From positions 1-10,963 of the forward strand of contig CAYZOJ010000054.1 of assembly GCA_964480195.1 (NCBI GenBank): a stretch of DNA of 10,963 bases. The letters are read 5' to 3'. A program made the translations under genes and the position numbers. Shown piece by piece: positions 7,111 to 10,963 of this stretch (its first letter is position 1; every line of letters begins with the position of its first letter). Source of the stretch: Stercoripulliclostridium_A sp964480195 (GTDB lineage: Bacteria; Bacillota; Clostridia; Christensenellales; DTU072). The notes under the pieces were generated by a model that saw only the letters and a list, made by a program, of their open reading frames with translations, did no database searches and was not told the DNA's origin.

Positions 7111-8547
7111 ATGTTGGATTTATACGGAACCGAAAAATATACCGCTGTCATAGCACACGCGGTCGGTAGCGCTCTCGAGCGTTTCGAGGTACCCGAGGAG
7201 AAGGTATCACTCGAACTCGAACTCGTTTCACCGGAAGAAATAAAAGAACTCAATCGCGAAATGCGCGAAATCGACTCGGTAACGGACGTTTTGAGTTTCC
7301 CGAGTCTTGAAAAGGTCTTGCCTTTTGATCCGGACGCGTATACGGACGAAGATCTCGACCCCGAAAGCGGAGCCGTGATTTTGGGTGAGATATACATTTG
7401 CAAGGAACGTGCCGAGGAGCAAGCCGAGGAATACGGACATTCGCTTGCGCGCGAGCTTGCGTTTTTGTCTGTACACGGCACGTTGCATCTACTCGGATAC
7501 GACCACGTAACAGAAGAAGACCGTGCGGAGATGGAAGCGTTGCAGGACGAAATTTTGACGTCCGCTGGCATTACGCGCGAGCTTTCCGACGACGAAATCA
7601 TAGCTCTTGCCACTGAAGCCACGGAAAGCGGAAAAGAAAAAGAAGACAAGCCTTTCCGTACCGGTTATGCTGTTATTTTGGGAAAACCTAACGCAGGCAA
7701 ATCTACTCTCATAAACGCGATTATCGGCGAAAAGGTTTCTATCGTCAGCTGGAAGCCTCAAACGACGCGTAACCGCATAATAGGCGTATATAACGGCGAC
7801 GACGTTCAAGTAATATTCGTCGATACTCCCGGTATACACAAACCGCGCAACGAGCTCGGTAAGTTTATGATGAGATCGGTAAAAGTCGCAACAGACGGCG
7901 TAGACGCGGTAATATACGTGGTTGACGCCGAAAAGGGTATGGACGAAGCGGATATCGCCAACATCGAAGCCAACGTTTCAGCGGGCAGAAAGACGGTTGT
8001 CGCGGTCAACAAAATCGACCACGTAACGCGCGACAAAGTAGCCGAAATACTTGTTAGACTCAACGCAATTTCGGGACTTACGTCGGTTGTTCCCGTTTCC
8101 GCTTTACGTGAAAAGAACGTCGACGTATTGATAGGCGAAGTCGAAAAGCTTATGCCGATAGGCGAAAAGCTCTATTCCGACGACGTATACACCGATCGCA
8201 ATATGCGCTTTATGGCGTCGGAAATCATTCGCGAAAAAGCGTTGCGTTTGCTTGACAAAGAGATACCTTACGGAATTGCCGTTTCGATAAACAAATACGA
8301 GTATCGTGAAAACGGCATACTCGACATAGACGCCGACGTCATATGCCAAAAATCCGCCCACAAGCCCATAATACTCGGTAAAAACGGCGAGATGATTAAG
8401 CGCATATCGACTTACGCAAGACAGGATTTAGAGGATATGACGGGAGACAAGATTTATCTTACGTTATGGGTCAAAGTCAAAGAAGATTGGCGCGACGACC
8501 TCGTACTTCTCAACAATCTCGGATACAACAAAAAGGACGACACCTGA
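7111..8547 (+). CDS. ybeY-era: YbeY endoribonuclease fused to Era GTPase
   Basis: One uninterrupted 478-codon frame encodes two proteins that normally come from separate genes. Residues 1 to about 155 are YbeY, a zinc-dependent endoribonuclease of 16S rRNA maturation and ribosome quality control. It has TDVLSFP (58-64), LGEIYIC (91-97) and the metal site HGTLHLLGYDH (122-132; His122, His126, His132), with Arg52 before it. An acidic and lysine-rich linker (about 156-182) follows. Residues 183-478 are Era, the GTPase that binds the 3' end of 16S rRNA during 30S assembly: G1 GKPNAGKST (191-199), KPQTTR (215-220), DTPG (238-241), NKID (300-303), SAL (330-332), and a C-terminal KH domain with GKNG (423-426). 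No in-frame ATG with a ribosome site lies between the two parts. AGAGG at 7102-7106 serves ATG 7111. All key residues of both enzymes are present. Confidence 0.95.
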   Translation: MLDLYGTEKYTAVIAHAVGSALERFEVPEEKVSLELELVSPEEIKELNREMREIDSVTDVLSFPSLEKVLPFDPDAYTDEDLDPESGAVILGEIYICKERAEEQAEEYGHSLARELAFLSVHGTLHLLGYDHVTEEDRAEMEALQDEILTSAGITRELSDDEIIALATEATESGKEKEDKPFRTGYAVILGKPNAGKSTLINAIIGEKVSIVSWKPQTTRNRIIGVYNGDDVQVIFVDTPGIHKPRNELGKFMMRSVKVATDGVDAVIYVVDAEKGMDEADIANIEANVSAGRKTVVAVNKIDHVTRDKVAEILVRLNAISGLTSVVPVSALREKNVDVLIGEVEKLMPIGEKLYSDDVYTDRNMRFMASEIIREKALRLLDKEIPYGIAVSINKYEYRENGILDIDADVICQKSAHKPIILGKNGEMIKRISTYARQDLEDMTGDKIYLTLWVKVKEDWRDDLVLLNNLGYNKKDDT

Positions 8548-8564
8548 TTATATTTTGGTTGTAA

Positions 8565-8585
8565 GTCCATACTAAAAGTATGGAC
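8565..8585 (+). promoter_or_regulatory. Hairpin covering the start codon of the yqzL-like ORF
   Basis: GTCCATAC (8565-8572) and GTATGGAC (8578-8585) form a perfect 8-bp stem with a 5-base loop, TAAAA. The ATG of the small ORF (8580-8582) lies within the right arm. No T run follows, so this is not a standard intrinsic terminator. In mRNA the fold would hide the start codon and could limit translation of the small ORF, or act as a processing site between ybeY-era and recO. Confidence 0.5.
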
Positions 8586-8708
8586 GACAAGACAGATAAT
8601 CGGGTTGCAAAAACGATGTACGACGCCTTTAAGAAAAGCGGAAAGATAGGCTATTATATGCTTTATTCCGCTCTCATCAGACAACGGAAAGACGATGGAA
8701 GAAGTTAA
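8580..8708 (+). CDS. yqzL: YqzL-like small protein
   Basis: A 42-codon ORF sits exactly where Firmicutes carry yqzL, between era and recO. The segment MYDAFKKSGKIGYYMLYSAL (residues 13-32) resembles the YqzL pattern, as I recall it, of an aromatic residue, a short stretch, TG/SG, Ile, one or two residues, then YLLYKE. The function of YqzL is not known to me. The tail is charged (IRQRKDDGRS) and there is no membrane segment. The last 14 bases overlap the start of recO in another frame, which suggests translational coupling. No good Shine-Dalgarno site is visible. An in-frame stop at 8562-8564 excludes an upstream start, and the start codon is inside a hairpin. Family assignment rests on position and a short match. 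Confidence 0.6.
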   Translation: MDDKTDNRVAKTMYDAFKKSGKIGYYMLYSALIRQRKDDGRS

Positions 8709-9348
8709 GATTTTCGCGCTCTGCGTACGTGCGGAAGACTATGGCGAAAACGGAAAAATTCTAACGCTTATAACTGCGGAAAACGGCAAAACGGTTGCCC
8801 GAATTCGCTCTGCCAAGGGACCAAAGTCCAAATTAAAGCAATGCGCGGTACCGTTCTGCATAGGCGAGTACATCCTTACGCGCGGAAACGGCGGGAGGTT
8901 TGTGGTTACCGGATGCAGTGTGGAAGAAAGCTTTTTTTCATTGTGGACGGACGTCAATAAAAACGTTTGCGGGAGTATAGTAACCGAAGCCCTCGACAGG
9001 TTTGTCGAAACGGGAGTCGGCGCTCACGCGGAACTCGTGCAAGCCGTAAAAAGTCTGTATGCAATATCTTCCGCGCAAACGAACCCGTATGTGTACGGCA
9101 CGCATTTTCTTATTTCGCTTCTTCCGAGCGAAGGAATAGACATAACTGAGTTCGATCTTCCGCACTCGGTAAGGGAAGCGATAAAGTCGATTTCCGCAAG
9201 CGACATCGAAGACCTCGAAACACTCGACATTACGGAATCCGAACTCGGTTCGGCGCTTGCGTACATAAATCTCATATACAGAAACAAACTCGGCGAAAAG
9301 CTAAATTCGGTTGCGGAAGCGTTAAAACTTCTGTCCGAGCGTGCTTGA
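8695..9348 (+). CDS. recO: DNA repair protein RecO, short form without zinc finger
   Basis: RecO, with RecR (and RecF), helps load RecA on SSB-coated single-stranded DNA during gap and break repair and anneals complementary strands. The N-terminal OB fold (residues 1 to about 80) is recognisable from ALCVRAEDYGENGKILTLIT, the basic KGPKSKLKQ, and FCIGEYILTRG. A helical C-terminal part follows. At 217 residues it is shorter than the usual 240-260. The four-cysteine zinc finger common in Gram-positive RecO, expected near residues 145-175, is absent: the only cysteines are at 10, 50, 55, 74 and 92, all in the first half. The frame ends normally at TGA 9346-9348. The position after era and yqzL supports the call. 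Ribosome binding is probably through the weak GGAAAG upstream plus coupling to the overlapping small ORF. Confidence 0.85.
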   Translation: MEEVKIFALCVRAEDYGENGKILTLITAENGKTVARIRSAKGPKSKLKQCAVPFCIGEYILTRGNGGRFVVTGCSVEESFFSLWTDVNKNVCGSIVTEALDRFVETGVGAHAELVQAVKSLYAISSAQTNPYVYGTHFLISLLPSEGIDITEFDLPHSVREAIKSISASDIEDLETLDITESELGSALAYINLIYRNKLGEKLNSVAEALKLLSERA

Positions 9349-9359
9349 CGACTCGTCAA
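9345..9359 (+). terminator. Weak hairpin over the recO stop codon
   Basis: TTGACG (9345-9350) pairs with CGTCAA (9354-9359) across a 3-base loop and includes the recO TGA. No immediate T run follows; a T-rich tract begins about ten bases later. It may help end the operon transcript, but as an intrinsic terminator it is weak. No better candidate is seen between recO and ppdK. Confidence 0.25.
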
Positions 9360-9394
9360 TCGGGGATTTATAGGTTATTTATTTATTATTTCGC

Positions 9395-9423
9395 TTGCGC
9401 TTGCACGCGCATTTATGTATAAT
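9395..9423 (+). promoter_or_regulatory. Promoter candidate for ppdK
   Basis: A perfect -10 box TATAAT (9418-9423) lies 17 bases after TTGCGC (9395-9400), a weak -35 that matches consensus at TTG only. The start would be near 9430, leaving a leader of about 40 bases that contains AGGAG (9456-9460), 8 bases from the ATG. The perfect -10 and strong ribosome site fit a well-expressed metabolic gene. The 120-base gap between recO and ppdK holds nothing else I can identify. Confidence 0.55.
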
Positions 9424-9468
9424 AAGAGAGCTAAAGCAAAAAAATCATTTTTCACAGGAGATTATTCT

Positions 9469-10963
9469 ATGACAAAGTACGTTTATCTGTTCACAGAAGG
9501 CAACGCAAAAATGCGCGAACTTCTCGGCGGAAAGGGCGCTAACCTTGCGGAAATGACCAACATCGGTTTACCTGTTCCCCAAGGCTTCACGATTTCGACC
9601 GAAGCGTGCACTCAATATTATGAAGACGGCAGAAAGATCAACGACGGTATCAAAGCCGAAATCATGCAGTATATCGAGAAACTCGAAGCCATTACCGGCA
9701 AAAAGTTCGGTGATGCGGAAAATCCTCTTCTTGTTTCCGTTCGTTCCGGTGCCAGAGCATCCATGCCCGGCATGATGGATACCATTCTTAACCTCGGTCT
9801 TAACGAGCAGGTTGTAGAAGTTCTCTCCAAGAAGTCCGGCAACCCCAGATGGGCTTGGGACTGCTACAGACGTTTCATACAGATGTTCAGTGACGTCGTT
9901 ATGGAAGTCGGCAAGAAGTATTTCGAAAAACTCATCGACAAGATGAAAGAGGAAAGAGGCGTACATCAAGACGTCGAACTCAGCGCAGACGATCTCCACA
10001 TTCTCGCGGATCAATTCAAAGCGGAGTACAAAGCTCAACTCGGAACTGACTTCCCCTCCGACCCCAAAGAGCAACTCTTCAAGGCTATCGAAGCTGTTTT
10101 CCGTAGCTGGGACAACCCGCGCGCAAACGTATATCGTATGGACCACGACATTCCTTACAGCTGGGGTACCGCGGTTAACGTACAGATGATGGCGTTCGGC
10201 AACATGGGCGACGATTGCGGAACCGGCGTTGCGTTCACTCGTAACCCCGCTACTGGCGAAAAGGGACTCATGGGCGAATTCCTTATGAACGCTCAGGGCG
10301 AAGACGTTGTCGCAGGCGTTCGTACTCCGATGCCCATCTCCAAGATGGCGGAAGTTCTCCCCGACGTTTACAAGCAATTCCAAGAGGTCTGCAAGACTCT
10401 CGAAAACCACTATAAAGATATGCAGGATATGGAGTTCACCATCGAAAAGGGCAAGCTCTATATGCTCCAAACCCGTAACGGCAAGCGTACCGCGGCGGCT
10501 GCTATCCGTATCGCATGCGACCTCATCGACGAGGGCATGATTAACGAAAAAGAAGCTCTTCTCCAAATCGACGCCAAGACGCTCGATATGTTGCTCCATC
10601 CCACTTTCGACGCTGCCGCTCTCAAGAACGCAGACAAGAACAACGTAGTAGGCAAGGGTATCGCCGCATCTCCCGGAGCCGCGGCAGGCACCATCGTCTT
10701 TACGGCTGAAGACGCTGTAAGAGAAGGCAAAGCAGGCAAGAAAGTCGTTCTCGTAAGACTTGAAACATCTCCTGAAGATATCGAGGGTATGAAGTATTCA
10801 CAAGGCATCCTCACAGTTCGTGGCGGTCAAACATCTCACGCAGCAGTTGTTGCTCGCGGAATGGGCACATGCTGTGTTTCCGGTTGCGGCGACATCAAGA
10901 TGCACGAAGACGAGAAATATTTTGAACTCGCAGGCAAGATCTTCCGCGAGGGTGACGGTCTCT
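9469..10963 (+). CDS. ppdK: Pyruvate, phosphate dikinase (partial, 3' end outside the window)
   Basis: PPDK interconverts pyruvate, ATP and phosphate with PEP, AMP and pyrophosphate in the cytoplasm. Many anaerobes use it for PPi-linked glycolysis or for making PEP. The window holds the first 498 codons of a protein that is usually about 875 residues, with no stop. The nucleotide-binding domain begins MTKYVYLFTEGN and contains LLGGKGANLAEM and SVRSGARASMPGMMDTILN (near 89-107); FTIEKGKLYMLQTRNGKRT follows near 324-342. The phosphohistidine domain has TSHAAVVARGMGTCCVSG, with the phosphorylated His at 457. The residue three before that His is Gln454, where I expect Met in clostridial PPDK (GGMTSH). 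The C-terminal pyruvate/PEP barrel lies beyond the window. ATG 9469 has the ideal ribosome site AGGAG at 9456-9460. Codon use is strongly biased (CTC/CTT Leu, GGC Gly, AAC Asn), as for an abundant enzyme. Confidence 0.97.
   Translation, partial: MTKYVYLFTEGNAKMRELLGGKGANLAEMTNIGLPVPQGFTISTEACTQYYEDGRKINDGIKAEIMQYIEKLEAITGKKFGDAENPLLVSVRSGARASMPGMMDTILNLGLNEQVVEVLSKKSGNPRWAWDCYRRFIQMFSDVVMEVGKKYFEKLIDKMKEERGVHQDVELSADDLHILADQFKAEYKAQLGTDFPSDPKEQLFKAIEAVFRSWDNPRANVYRMDHDIPYSWGTAVNVQMMAFGNMGDDCGTGVAFTRNPATGEKGLMGEFLMNAQGEDVVAGVRTPMPISKMAEVLPDVYKQFQEVCKTLENHYKDMQDMEFTIEKGKLYMLQTRNGKRTAAAAIRIACDLIDEGMINEKEALLQIDAKTLDMLLHPTFDAAALKNADKNNVVGKGIAASPGAAAGTIVFTAEDAVREGKAGKKVVLVRLETSPEDIEGMKYSQGILTVRGGQTSHAAVVARGMGTCCVSGCGDIKMHEDEKYFELAGKIFREGDGL

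Noticed and set aside
7570..7680. Possible hidden frameshift or separate era start at the YbeY-Era joint
   Set aside because: The frame reads through cleanly. The linker is plausible protein, no stop or in-frame ATG with a ribosome site is present, and codon use does not change across the joint.
9401..9423. TTGCAC with TATAAT as the ppdK promoter
   Set aside because: The spacing is only 11 bases; TTGCGC at 9395 gives the normal 17.
9568..10599. Antisense open frame of 343 codons opposite ppdK
   Set aside because: It lies wholly inside an unmistakable ppdK. The strong codon bias there avoids TTA, CTA and TCA, which removes stops on the other strand. The product resembles no family I know and has no ribosome site.

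Overview
The window looks like chromosome from an uncultured, probably anaerobic Firmicutes (Clostridia-type) organism of moderate GC. The evidence is the sporulation pair yqfC-yqfD, a YqzL-like small ORF between era and recO, a PgpH-type c-di-AMP phosphodiesterase, a clostridial-type pyruvate phosphate dikinase, and Gram-positive-style Shine-Dalgarno sites. Every supported gene is on the + strand. I see no mobile element, tRNA, rRNA or CRISPR array. A finer assignment (for example to a Christensenellales-like lineage) would be a guess.

Layout: (1) 1-304 holds the last codons of an unidentified gene, a strong intrinsic terminator (108-147), and a sigma-A-like promoter (242-270). (2) 305-4357 is a tightly overlapping unit: pepF (oligoendopeptidase F), an unrecognised protein with two membrane anchors, and dnaB (replicative helicase). 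It ends at a terminator (4385-4424) that runs almost into the next start codon. (3) 4430-9348 is a compact housekeeping and sporulation operon: yqfC, yqfD, pgpH, a ybeY-era fusion, a yqzL-like ORF and recO. (4) 9395 to the window end holds a promoter and ppdK, cut off by the window edge.

Region 3 is the familiar Firmicutes order yqfC-yqfD-phoH-pgpH-ybeY-dgkA-cdd-era-yqzL-recO, but reduced. phoH, dgkA and cdd are absent, and ybeY and era are joined in one 478-codon frame. Several remaining products are compact: YqfD is about 90 residues shorter than usual, PgpH lacks its extracellular domain, and RecO is short and has no zinc finger. The fusion is the most interesting item, because YbeY (endoribonuclease) and Era (GTPase with an RNA-binding KH domain) both act at the 3' end of 16S rRNA during 30S maturation. 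The rest is ordinary core genome. I found no convincing undescribed defence or mobile system.
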